Shown: positions 8,213 to 15,318 of the stretch, in pieces
Position numbering within the stretch: position 1 is the stretch's first letter
Layout of the letters: each line of letters starts with the position of its first letter
Origin: Cryptosporangium phraense
GTDB taxonomy: Bacteria > Actinomycetota > Actinomycetes > Mycobacteriales > Cryptosporangiaceae
Reading direction: 5' to 3'
Assembly: GCF_006912135.1 (NCBI RefSeq)
Contig: NZ_VIRS01000004.1
Location: 124,001-188,000 of the forward strand
DNA: 64,000 bases
Made by a program: the position numbers and the translations under genes
The notes under the pieces: generated by a model
Told to the model about the DNA's origin: nothing
The model's database searches: none
The model's input: the letters and a program-made list of their open reading frames with translations, nothing else

Positions 8213-8641
8213 TCAGCCGTGGCTGGTCGCGGCCGCGACCGCGATCATCGTCCGCTGCCGGCGGCGGGCCTGCGCGAGCACCGCGAAACACGCGGTCAGC
8301 ACGACCAGGTCGCGGTCGGCCCAGGCCCCGCTGACCTCGACCGTCGCCGTCTTCCGGAACCAGCCCGATTCGCGGACGACGATCCGCGCGCCGTCGCGGG
8401 TGAGCTCGGCCGAGTGGCGGCCGGGCTTCCACTGGGCGGGGCCGTCGGGGAGCATCGCGCCGGCCGGGTCGAGGCGGACCGAGTTGCCGGCCCGGACCGC
8501 GACGCCCCGGAACTTGGTGACCTCGACCGGCCAGGTGCCGGCCGGGGTCGTGATGTCGCCGTGGCGTGGCGAGCGGCCCAGGTGCAGGGTCGACGTCTTC
8601 GCGAGGTGGTAGGTGCGACCGTGCTTGGTGAGCGTGTCCAT
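8213..8641 (-). CDS. conserved hypothetical protein (142 aa)
   Basis: No family is recognised. From ATG 8641 the product is soluble-looking at first (MDTLTKHGRTYHLAKT, then alternating hydrophobic/charged stretches suggestive of beta strands up to about residue 105). It ends in a hydrophobic helix (DLVVLTACFAVLAQARRRQ, about residues 112-130) that could anchor it to the membrane. A GGAGA just upstream may be the ribosome site; longer in-frame starts would overlap the Fur gene. It shares strand with the Fur gene and begins 62 bp after it. Confidence 0.6.
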   Translation of the reverse strand: MDTLTKHGRTYHLAKTSTLHLGRSPRHGDITTPAGTWPVEVTKFRGVAVRAGNSVRLDPAGAMLPDGPAQWKPGRHSAELTRDGARIVVRESGWFRKTATVEVSGAWADRDLVVLTACFAVLAQARRRQRTMIAVAAATSHG

Positions 8642-8703
8642 GTCTCCACGATCGGCGTTCCCGGCCGTGGGCACATCGCTCGCAGGTCGCGGCCCGTTGC
8701 TAC

Positions 8704-9126
8704 TTAGGTCGGAATCTGACACGTGGGGCAGAGCCCCCAGAACACGACCTCGGCCTCGTCGACCGCGAACCCGTGGTTGTCCGACGGCATCAGGCACGCG
8801 GCCTCACCGACCACGCACTCGACGTCGACGATCACGCCGCAGGAGCGGCAGACCAGGTGGTGGTGGTTGTCGCCGACGCGGGTCTCGTAGACCGCGGGCG
8901 AGCCGGCGGGCTCGATCCGGCGGGTCAGCCCGGCCGCGGTGAGCGCGTCGAGCACGTCGTAGACGCCCTGGGTCGAGATCGCGACGCCCTCGCTCCGCAC
9001 CCGGCGCGCGACGACGTCGGCCGTCACGTGGGGCTCGACGCGGAGCGCCTCGAGCACGGAGGCGCGCTGCGCGGTCACGCGCAGACCGGATTCGCGCAGC
9101 AGGGCTCGCGTGTTGTCGTCGACCAC
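8704..9126 (-). CDS. Fur family metal-dependent regulator
   Basis: A 140-aa Fur-family repressor with an N-terminal winged helix (LRVTAQRASVLEALR, then ISTQGVYDVLDALTAAGLTRR, about residues 15-70) and a C-terminal dimerisation and metal domain with DNHHHLVCRSCG and a second CPTC pair near the end, giving the structural Zn CxxC...CxxC. Lengths and motifs match FurA/CatR-like peroxide- or iron-sensing members in actinomycetes. Such genes often precede katG, but no catalase lies nearby. A 2-hydroxyacid dehydrogenase gene begins 100 bp away on the other strand and could share its regulation. Confidence 0.93.
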   Translation of the reverse strand: MVDDNTRALLRESGLRVTAQRASVLEALRVEPHVTADVVARRVRSEGVAISTQGVYDVLDALTAAGLTRRIEPAGSPAVYETRVGDNHHHLVCRSCGVIVDVECVVGEAACLMPSDNHGFAVDEAEVVFWGLCPTCQIPT

Positions 9127-9226
9127 GGATCAAGCATCAGTCGGTATCTGGAACGAGTCAAGTCTGAGAAGTCGGGATTGCCCGCTGGTGACCGTCGGGC
9201 ACCGGACACCTGGTAAGCAAGGCGCC

Positions 9227-10183
9227 ATGAAGATCGTCGTCACGCAGCCGGTGCACGCGGACCAGGTGGAGCGGCTGCGGGCCGCCGGGCACGAGGTGGA
9301 GGAGCTCTCCTCGCCGCGCGGCCTGACGGCCGACGAGCTGCGCGACCGGACCGCGGGAGCCGACGCGCTGCTGTCGCAGCTCTCCGACCGGCTCTCCGCT
9401 TCGGTGTTCGAGGGCACGACGCTGAAGATCGTCGCGACGATCGCCACCGGGTTCGACAACATCGACGTCGCGGCCGCGTCGGCCGCCGGCGTGGTCGTGA
9501 CCCGGACGCCCGGTGTGCTCACCGACGCGACCGCCGACCTCACGATCGCGCTGATGCTCGCGGTGGCCCGGCACCTGCCGTCGTCGGACGCTTCGGTGCG
9601 GGCGTCCGGGAGCACGGGTCCGTTCCGGCTGCTGTACGAGCCGATGGGGATCGACATCTCGGGGACGACGATCGGGATCGTCGGCCTGGGCCGGATCGGC
9701 GAGGCGGTCGCCCGGCGGGCGCACCTGGGGTTCGGGATGAACGTCCTCTACACGGCGCGGTCATCGCACGAGGTGGGGTTCCCGGTGTCCCGGGTTCCGC
9801 TCGAGGAGCTGCTGGCCACGGCGGACGTCGTGAGCCTGCACGCTCCGCTGACCGACGAGACCCGGCACCTGATCAACCGGGACACGCTGGCGGCGATGAA
9901 GTCGTCGGCGATTCTGGTCAACACCGGCCGCGGTGGGTTGGTGAACGAGGTCGAGCTGGCTGCCGCCCTGCGGGCGGGCGAGATCGCGGGAGCGGGTCTC
10001 GACGTGTTCGAGAACGAGCCCGACGTGCATCCGGATCTGATCGCGTGCGGTGATCGGGTCGTGCTGACACCGCACGTGGGGAGCGCCACCGCGAAGACGC
10101 GCCGGGCCATGACGTCGCTGGCCGTCGACAACGTCCTGGCCGTCCTGGCCGGAGACGCGCCGATCACCGCCGTACCGAAGTAA
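9227..10183 (+). CDS. D-isomer-specific 2-hydroxyacid dehydrogenase
   Basis: NAD(P)-dependent D-2-hydroxyacid dehydrogenase (318 aa), glyoxylate/hydroxypyruvate or phosphoglycerate type. The nucleotide-binding fold contains GIVGLGRIGEAVARRA near residue 147. Catalytic residues are visible as Arg in NTGRGGLVNE, Glu in DVFENEPDV and His in LTPHVGSATAKTR. The start at ATG 9227 gives the usual MKIVVTQPV N-terminus; the 39 upstream codons overlap the Fur gene region and are not needed. It stands alone, divergent from fur. Substrate not assignable. Confidence 0.93.
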   Translation: MKIVVTQPVHADQVERLRAAGHEVEELSSPRGLTADELRDRTAGADALLSQLSDRLSASVFEGTTLKIVATIATGFDNIDVAAASAAGVVVTRTPGVLTDATADLTIALMLAVARHLPSSDASVRASGSTGPFRLLYEPMGIDISGTTIGIVGLGRIGEAVARRAHLGFGMNVLYTARSSHEVGFPVSRVPLEELLATADVVSLHAPLTDETRHLINRDTLAAMKSSAILVNTGRGGLVNEVELAAALRAGEIAGAGLDVFENEPDVHPDLIACGDRVVLTPHVGSATAKTRRAMTSLAVDNVLAVLAGDAPITAVPK

Positions 10184-10395
10184 CCGGCGCCGTCGGCGTC
10201 GTGCTCTAGCGAGGCGGAGATGTTGGGGGCTTGTGAATGGCTGGTCAGCTGGCGTTTGCGCTGGCTAATTCGGTCGGCCGGTTCCGGGCTCTCGGCCGGT
10301 AGCCCACGTCGTCGCAGGCAGGCTCAGTTGGCCCGGGATCGCCTCGGTCGTCGACCGGAACAGGGATGTGTCTCCGGCCTGTCCGGCGGTGCTCA

Positions 10396-10713
10396 TCAGC
10401 GCCAGTGGCGCTGCCCCTCCTCGGCCACCAAGCGAATCCCGGCAACGGTTTCGTCGGGACGGTGACCGCTGACATCGGTGAGCTGAACAGTCTGGTTGCC
10501 GGCGATGCCGACGAAGTACCCGGCCTCGCGTAGCTCGGCGAGGCACTCGCGCGCGTCTGGGTAGACGTCGAGGGCGTTGAGGTACTCGCCCATCCCGGCG
10601 TCAAGTCGTGCTCGACGTTCCTTCTCCAGGTCGAAGCGCGGCTTGGAGTGCTCGAACACAGTCCGGTAGTCCTCGCCGCGCGCCAAGGGCCGAGTGCAAT
10701 CTGCTGATCGCAC
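10396..10713 (-). pseudogene. fragment of a HAD-type hydrolase
   Basis: A 105-codon frame whose middle (EDYRTVFEHSKPRFDLEKE, then NALDVYPDARECLAELREAG followed by YFVGIAGNQT) reads like the centre of an actinobacterial HAD hydrolase, including the motif-II-like GIAGNQT. The DxD nucleophile segment before it and the lysine and acidic motifs after it are missing. After NQT the sequence (VQLTDVSGHRPDE) no longer follows the family, so it looks like a rearranged scrap rather than a working enzyme. It borders the decayed integrative element. Confidence 0.5.
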
Positions 10714-10818
10714 ACGCCGCTCCTTCGCTCGACTGCCGGCTCATTCTGGTCGACGGTCGGGGAGAGCCGCCAGCAGAAGGAGTTCGTCGGGATCGAGCAC
10801 AGGAACAGGGGCCCAGTT

Positions 10819-10971
10819 GACGACACCACGCTTGTCGTGTCGACCTGGGCCTTCGTCGGCTTCGGCCACCTCACTGACGGCGACGCCGCCCTCGCCGCGT
10901 CCGCAGCGGCGCGAGCGCGCGAACAGCGGGAGATCGCCCGCGAGCACATCAACTCCGACCAGAAGGGAGCC
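10819..10971 (+). pseudogene. C-terminal fragment of a RepSA-like replication initiator
   Basis: In the frame of GTG 10837 the sequence reads DDTTLVVSTWAFVGFGHLTD, then GDAALAASAAARAREQREIAREH. The W-x-F-x-G-x-G-x-L-T-x-GDAxLA pattern followed by an Arg-rich helix is how pSAM2-type RepSA initiators end, as I recall the family. Upstream sequence in this frame is not recognisable, so only the tail remains. Its position directly before xis and int is the order known from actinomycete integrative and conjugative elements. Confidence 0.55.
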
Positions 10972-10973
10972 GC

Positions 10974-11179
10974 ACGACACCTACCCCCATCACGCGCCTC
11001 GACCCGCACGCCGACCGGCTCTGGTCGATCACCGAGACCTCGACCCAACTCGGCGTTCCTGTCGGGACCCTCCACCAGTGGCACCACCGTCAGATCGGCC
11101 CGAAGCCCTACCGGGTGGTCGCTTCCTGAAGTACGACCCGGCCGACGTCCGTGCCTGGCTTGGAAAGCAGGTGGCCTGA
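10974..11179 (+). pseudogene. xis: excisionase (HTH_17 type), frameshifted
   Basis: A small MerR-like excisionase split between two frames. Frame one reads LWSITETSTQLGVPVGTLHQ, then WHHRQIGPKPYRV; frame two continues GRFLKYDPADVRAWLGKQVA and stops at 11179. One extra G in the run near 11125-11130 would rejoin them as YRVGRFLKYDPADV. No ATG or GTG is found where expected; ACG at 10974 follows a good AAGGGAG ribosome site by a normal gap, suggesting an ATG-to-ACG loss. The stop overlaps the integrase ATG, as in intact elements. Confidence 0.75.
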
Positions 11180-12025
11180 TGAGCGTCGAGAAACGTCCGA
11201 ACGGAAGGTGGCGGGCGAGGTACCGGGACGCCACCGGCGAGGAGCATGCCAAGCACTTCGACAGGAAGGCGGAGGCCGAGCGCTGGCTGTCGTCGATGCG
11301 GGCGGCGCCGTCCCGCGGCGACTGGATCGACCCGGCGCTCAGCGAAATTACTGTCGGCGAGTGTTCGGCCGGCTGGTTCGCTGCACAGGTTCAGCTCGAG
11401 CCGTCGACGCGTGAGCGGTACGCCTCGGTGCTGCGGAACCAGATTCATCCGCACTGGGAGCGCGTCCCACTCTCGGGTGTCAACCATGCGGATGTGGCGG
11501 CCTGGGGCGTCCGGCTGTCGAACGACGGGCTCGGCGCGCGGTCGGTGCATAAGGCGCACCGCGTTCTGAGCCAGATCCTCGACCTGGCGGTCCGGTACCG
11601 GCGGCTGTCCACGAACCCGGCCAAGGGCGTCCGGTTGCCGCGAGCGGACCGCCCGTCGAAGCGGTTCCTGACCGTGGTCCAGGTCCGCGACCTCGCCGAC
11701 GCGGCCGGCCCCGACAAGACACTCGTTCACGTCCTGGCCTACTGCGGGCTCCGGTTCGGGGAGCTGGCCGCGCTCCGGGTCCAGGACGTCGACCTCGCCC
11801 GGCGGCGCATCCACGTCGAGCGGTCGGTCGTCGACATCAACGGCCATATGGTGTCCGGCTCGCCGAAGTCCTCGTCTACGCGGGCCTGTTCGGCGACGAC
11901 CTTGACACCCTCGCGGACCGCCTCGACGACATCGCTGGTGCGGACCAGATGCGGACCGCCGACGTACGTGAACTGCAAGAACAGACGTGCCCTCGGGCAG
12001 ATTCGAACTGCCGGCACCCGCTTTA
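11179..12025 (+). pseudogene. int: tyrosine recombinase/integrase, internally deleted
   Basis: The N-terminal part is intact from ATG 11179: MSVEKRPNGRWRARYRDATG (AP2-like arm-binding domain), a SAM-like core-binding domain (LEPSTRERYASVLRNQIHPH), and the start of the catalytic domain (VLAYCGLRFGELAALRVQDV, which holds the first catalytic Arg). After VSGSPKS near 11865 the frame is lost and another frame resumes as LVYAGLFGDDLDTLADRLDD, the C-terminal helix with the nucleophilic Tyr (codon 11877-11879). The segment between, normally over 100 residues with the His-x-x-Arg motif, is gone. The last codons (CPRADSNCRHPL, stop at 12025) are read from the tRNA fragment. Confidence 0.85.
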
Positions 12026-12029
12026 GAAG
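11988..12029 (-). repeat. att-type duplicate: 3' half of a tRNA-Arg(UCU) gene
   Basis: On the minus strand, from 12029 to 11988, the sequence begins with the anticodon loop CTTCTAA, then 3' anticodon-stem bases AGCGG, a T arm with stem GGCAG/CTGCC around loop TTCGAAT, and an acceptor 3' strand CGAGGGC plus discriminator A. Bases upstream of the anticodon loop (GTGAT) do not pair with AGCGG, and no D arm or acceptor 5' strand follows, so only the 3' half is present. Such a segment at the end of an integrase gene is the identity block of a tRNA attachment site. Confidence 0.75.
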
Positions 12030-12361
12030 ATCACTGTCCGCAGTCCCCTGTTGCTGCGCGTACGCCTGCTGAGTTCCCGGAACAGGAAAGCGCAATAGAA
12101 GTGAATCGATAAATCGATCCATCTGGGACTTCTTCCAAACGAACTTCCGCTGGAAGCCAGAAAGGCGGACTCTGACTCGGGGGCGGGGTCAAAGTTAGGG
12201 ACTAGTATGTCGCCTTCGTTTAGGCGCCTAACAAGTCCGTGAACGTCAAAGTTAGTTCCGAAGTATGAAAGTGGCTCCAGGTTAGGAATCGAGTCGTGAT
12301 CCTCGCTCTCGTCGATAACCTGGACGTTCAGGGAATCGGAGTCCTGACTGTCGGCTGACAT
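12029..12361 (-). pseudogene. truncated, frameshifted DUF262 (GmrSD/DndB-like N-terminal) gene
   Basis: From ATG 12361 the frame reads FGTNFDVHGLVRRLNEGDIL then VPNF; another frame continues GFQRKFVWKKSQMDRFIDSL, LLRFPVPG. Together they give the DUF262 hallmark (FDVHGLVRRLxxGDIxVPxF, FQRxFVW, RFIxSLLLxxPVPG) found in GmrS-type subunits of type IV restriction enzymes and related defence proteins. One base is missing near 12158-12165. Sequence matching the family stops where the tRNA-Arg fragment begins, so the DGQQR motif and everything after it are lost. Base composition is visibly lower in GC than its neighbours, a sign of transfer. Confidence 0.72.
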
Positions 12362-12558
12362 CAGAGCTCACTTGGCTCCTGCAACGGGTAAGTAGCACAG
12401 TACAGAGCAAGACAGCCACTGGGCCTTGCTGCGTCGCCCTGGGGACCGGCCGCCAGGCCGCATGCTCCCGGGCGGCCGTGGCGACTTGACCATGTGGAGA
12501 AAGTTCTCACCTGGTTGAGGGCTGCCTCATCCAAGAAGACGTCAAACGCGCAGGGCCC

Positions 12559-12564
12559 TAGACT
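12559..12564 (+). promoter_or_regulatory. candidate leaderless -10 box of the zinc-ribbon protein
   Basis: TAGACT lies eight bases before the GTG at 12573 (ATG at 12576). No ribosome site is visible, so the transcript may start at the initiation codon. The 211-bp gap between this gene and the DUF262 remnant holds nothing else I can recognise. Confidence 0.4.
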
Positions 12565-12572
12565 GCTCCACC

Positions 12573-13175
12573 GTGATGAGTTGCCTCGACTGTGGCCAAA
12601 TGCTGGTTGACGTGCCCGTGGGTGGGCCGTGTCCCCAGTGCGGCGGCGGCCGGCGAGATGCGACGGTCTACGGCTCGGTCGTGATGGCAGCGTCCGCCGT
12701 ACTAACCGCCACCGCAAGCGTCGGTTATCACCCCGGACGGCCGTGGCAGCAAAAGTGGCGCGATACTCAGTCCGACCTTCGGCAACTGGAAGCGGTGTAT
12801 GCCGGGCCTGGCGTCAATAACGAGACAATGCGCCGATACGTCGAGGCCTTCTTCAAGGACTGCCAAGAGCTCGCAGACTGGCTCACCCATGGAGGTGGTT
12901 CGTCGAACGCCATGGATTTCGTCCACGAGGATGCAGATCTTCGCCTCTGCGATGGAATGGCGCAGACAACTAAGCACCATACGCGAGTAAGGGGAAAAGA
13001 CCCGGTTACCGCACAGGTCGCATGGATCCACGGCGGCCATCATCCCAGGGCCGAACTCGAATGGTCGACGCCGGCCGGGGAGGGTGGAAAGGTGGATGCG
13101 CTCGATCTGGCTCGCCGATGCATCGCAGCGTGGGAACGCTACTTTGCGCTTCACTCACTCGACGCGGCGGGTTGA
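12573..13175 (+). CDS. zinc-ribbon hypothetical protein of an accessory region
   Basis: A 200-aa protein of unknown function. The N-terminus has a zinc ribbon: CLDCG and CPQCG, two CxxC pairs about 14 residues apart. A short hydrophobic stretch follows (VVMAASAVLTATASVGY, about residues 36-52). The rest is alpha-helical, with WQQKWRDTQSDLRQLEAVY, FFKDCQELADWL, LRLCDGMAQTTKHHTRVRG and a C-terminal CIAAWERYF. The LRLCDG-x-x-x-x-KHH segment recalls a motif shared by many mobile, actinobacterial proteins. The reading frame is intact although both neighbours are broken, so it may still be functional. A defence role is only a guess. Confidence 0.7.
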   Translation: MMSCLDCGQMLVDVPVGGPCPQCGGGRRDATVYGSVVMAASAVLTATASVGYHPGRPWQQKWRDTQSDLRQLEAVYAGPGVNNETMRRYVEAFFKDCQELADWLTHGGGSSNAMDFVHEDADLRLCDGMAQTTKHHTRVRGKDPVTAQVAWIHGGHHPRAELEWSTPAGEGGKVDALDLARRCIAAWERYFALHSLDAAG

Positions 13176-13375
13176 GTGAGTGCCGCAGACCTATATGGCG
13201 CTGCGGATCGCCTCCCAAGGGCTACGAGCGTAGGTAGGCACAAGCTGGGCTCGACGTTGCGGAGCGCTGCAGGTATCGCAGGGTCTGCAGGTTGCTGAAC
13301 GTAACCCCAGGGACCTCGCCTAATCCAGACAGTGAATAAACCCCGGGCCCAGAACCCGGTGGCGGTCTCCTCCTT

Positions 13376-13530
13376 CTAGTTGGCGAGGATTTCGGTATAG
13401 GACAGGCGGGAGCGGTTGTCGATCGCGGTCGTGGCCTGCCGGTCGCGGTCGGCCCAGCGCGCGGCAGCGGTGGGTGAGGCCTGGAAACGGTCGGCGGCCC
13501 GCCGCACCGACCAGTGGAGACGAGCCACGC
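13376..13530 (-). mobile_element. remnant of an IS481 family transposase
   Basis: On the minus strand the frame reads WSVRRAADRFQASPTAAARW (N-terminal helix-turn-helix of IS481 transposases), then ADRDRQATTAIDNRSRLSYT and EILAN, then a stop at 13376. IDNRSRLSYTEIL corresponds to the DDE-domain stretch normally near residue 180. Over 100 residues are missing between the two parts, and the C-terminal half is absent. No terminal inverted repeats were found. Confidence 0.7.
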
Positions 13531-13540
13531 GAGCTGCCGC

Positions 13541-13882
13541 CTAAAGGCCGGACCTGGCGACCACGCTCTTGGGCGCGGTGGCTCGCCAGGCGTCGATCAG
13601 GTGCTCCCGCATCGCCGCGGGATCGACGCCCTCCAACCGAACCTGCACCCACCCGTGCCGCCCCACGTACCCCGGCACCCCGTAAACCTCCGGGTTCGAC
13701 GCCACCAGCGCTCCCTGCTCCCCCAACGTCGCCTTGAACGTGGCCGTCGGGTCGGCGCTCCCATCCGCCGAGCACGACGCGAACATCTTCTTCCGCACCC
13801 GGAACGTCGGATGCCCCCACGTCTCGACCTCGACCGCCTCCGGCAGCGCCAGCGCCAGCCCCCTCAGCTCGTCCACGTTCAT
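13541..13882 (-). CDS. MmcQ/YjbR family DNA-binding protein
   Basis: A 113-aa member of the MmcQ/YjbR (CyaY-like fold) family. The expected pattern is seen: LALALPEAVEVETWGHPTFR at the N-terminus, VRKKMFAS, KATLGEQGALVASNPEVY, and GWVQVRLEGVDPAAMREHLIDAW at the end. The family has a double-wing-like DNA-binding fold but no known specific target. ATG 13882 shares one base with the RskA stop, so it may be the last gene of the sigK-rskA transcript. Confidence 0.88.
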   Translation of the reverse strand: MNVDELRGLALALPEAVEVETWGHPTFRVRKKMFASCSADGSADPTATFKATLGEQGALVASNPEVYGVPGYVGRHGWVQVRLEGVDPAAMREHLIDAWRATAPKSVVARSGL

Positions 13883-14592
13883 CAGGCCACTCCCACGGTC
13901 GCGCGAATGTCGGTCGGCCCCTCGGCGCCGCCCTCATCCTCCAGGCTCACGGCCAGCGCATCCCCCGGTCCGAGGTTCCGCACGACCAGCGAACCGCTGC
14001 GCACCCCCGGCTTCAGCACCCCCAACGACGTCGCCGCCCCGCCGTCCACCCGCCACAGCTGGTACGTCTTCCCGTCCGGCGTGCGGGCCAGGTCGTCGTA
14101 CGTGAGCACGGCCGCTCGCTGCGACGCGGAGTACACGGCCGTGAAACGGCCGGTTCGAACGTCGGCCGACACCGCGCGCTTCGCGTCCGGCGCGGCCAGC
14201 ACCCTCGCGGTCTCCTCCTGCAGAGCCACCACCCGGGCCCGCTGGTCGTTCACCCGCTCCTGCTGCACCGCCCACGTCACCCCGACCGCCCCCGCCAACA
14301 CAGCGGCCGCCGCCGCCACCGCGACCAAGAAACGCCCACGCGGCCGCCGAGAGCCACCCGGTACCACCGCGGGAAGCTGACGCGTCGCCCTGGCCGACGC
14401 CAGCACCCGGTCCCGCATCCCGGCCGGCGGTACCGCTTCCGCTCCCAACCGAGCAGCAGCCTCGCGGAACTCGGCCACTTCCTCGGCGCACGCCTCGCAC
14501 GTCCGCAGGTGCCGCTCGACCGCCGCCCGCTCCACGTCGTCGACCGCGTCCAGCGCATAGGCGCCGTTCAGCAGGTCCGGGTGTTCGTTCAT
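13882..14592 (-). CDS. rskA: anti-sigma-K factor RskA
   Basis: Membrane anti-sigma factor (236 aa). The N-terminal zinc-binding anti-sigma domain carries H28-x3-C32-x2-C35 (HLRTCEAC); one transmembrane helix spans about residues 88-109 (RFLVAVAAAAAVLAGAVGV), and the extracytoplasmic C-terminal RskA domain has YSASQRAAVLTYDDLARTPD, YQLWRVDGG and a beta-rich end. It holds the sigma factor inactive until regulated proteolysis. The start overlaps the sigma gene stop (ATGA), so the pair is coupled. Confidence 0.93.
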   Translation of the reverse strand: MNEHPDLLNGAYALDAVDDVERAAVERHLRTCEACAEEVAEFREAAARLGAEAVPPAGMRDRVLASARATRQLPAVVPGGSRRPRGRFLVAVAAAAAVLAGAVGVTWAVQQERVNDQRARVVALQEETARVLAAPDAKRAVSADVRTGRFTAVYSASQRAAVLTYDDLARTPDGKTYQLWRVDGGAATSLGVLKPGVRSGSLVVRNLGPGDALAVSLEDEGGAEGPTDIRATVGVA

Positions 14593-15176
14593 CGGCCCAC
14601 TCCGAGGCAGTCGCGCAGCCGGATGAGCCCGTCACGCATTCGTGTCTTCACCGTCGGTACCGCGAGGTCGAGCGTCGCCGCCACCTCGCGGTACGTCTGC
14701 CCGCCGTAGTACGCGAGCGTGATCGCCTCCCGCTGCACGTCGGTCAGCCCGCGTAGGCACCGTCGCACCTGCTGGTGCTCCAGGCGACCGGCCACCTCGT
14801 CGGCCACCGCGTCGTAGGCCGGTGCCTCCGGCACCGCGGCCCGCTGTTCGCGGTCGGACGCGGCCTGGGCCGACCGCACCCGGTCGACGGCCCGCCGATG
14901 CGCCAACGTCAAGATCCAGGCGGACGCGGTCCCGCGCGCCGGATCGAACCGGGCCGCGGTGCGCCAGACCTCGACGAGCACCTCCTGGGCGACCTCCTCG
15001 GCCTGCGAGGGGTCGCGGACCACCCGCAGGACCAGCCCGTAGACGCGCGGAGCGACCTCGTCGTAGAGACGGGTGAATGCGTCGTCGTCGCCCCGCCCCA
15101 CCTCGATCAGCATCGACCCGAGCGCATCGGCCGGTGACTTCTCCGGCGCACCCTGAGCGCGCCGCCAGCGTTCCAT
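14589..15176 (-). CDS. sigK: ECF RNA polymerase sigma factor SigK
   Basis: ECF sigma factor (195 aa) of the SigK/ECF19 type. Region 2 is seen as FTRLYDEVAPRVYGLVLRVV, DPSQAEEVAQEVLVEVWRTA, FDPARGTASAWILTLAHRRA; region 4 as LTDVQREAITLAYYGGQTYR, EVAATLDLAVPTVKTRMRDG. ATG 15176 is preferred to frames starting upstream because it gives the standard length. It is followed with a 4-bp overlap by rskA. Targets are probably its own operon and cell-envelope or redox genes, as in relatives. Confidence 0.92.
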   Translation of the reverse strand: MERWRRAQGAPEKSPADALGSMLIEVGRGDDDAFTRLYDEVAPRVYGLVLRVVRDPSQAEEVAQEVLVEVWRTAARFDPARGTASAWILTLAHRRAVDRVRSAQAASDREQRAAVPEAPAYDAVADEVAGRLEHQQVRRCLRGLTDVQREAITLAYYGGQTYREVAATLDLAVPTVKTRMRDGLIRLRDCLGVGR

Positions 15177-15318
15177 GCCTGCGAGCCTCCTCGAATTCCG
15201 CCGCCGTCGGAAGCTATTCGGAGCCGCCCGCGCGCCGGATGGGTCGGTAGGCAGGGACAAAAGATCCCTGGATGATCGCGTCCTTACTGTTCACCGCGGC
15301 CGGGGGCATGCTGGAGCC

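Noticed and set aside
11988-12029. Intact tRNA gene
   Set aside because: Only the anticodon loop, T arm and acceptor 3' strand are present; the 5' half and anticodon stem partner are missing.
12361-12717. A 118-codon minus-strand open frame
   Set aside because: It overlaps the start of the zinc-ribbon gene and the intergenic gap, is Arg/Ser-rich and has no motif.
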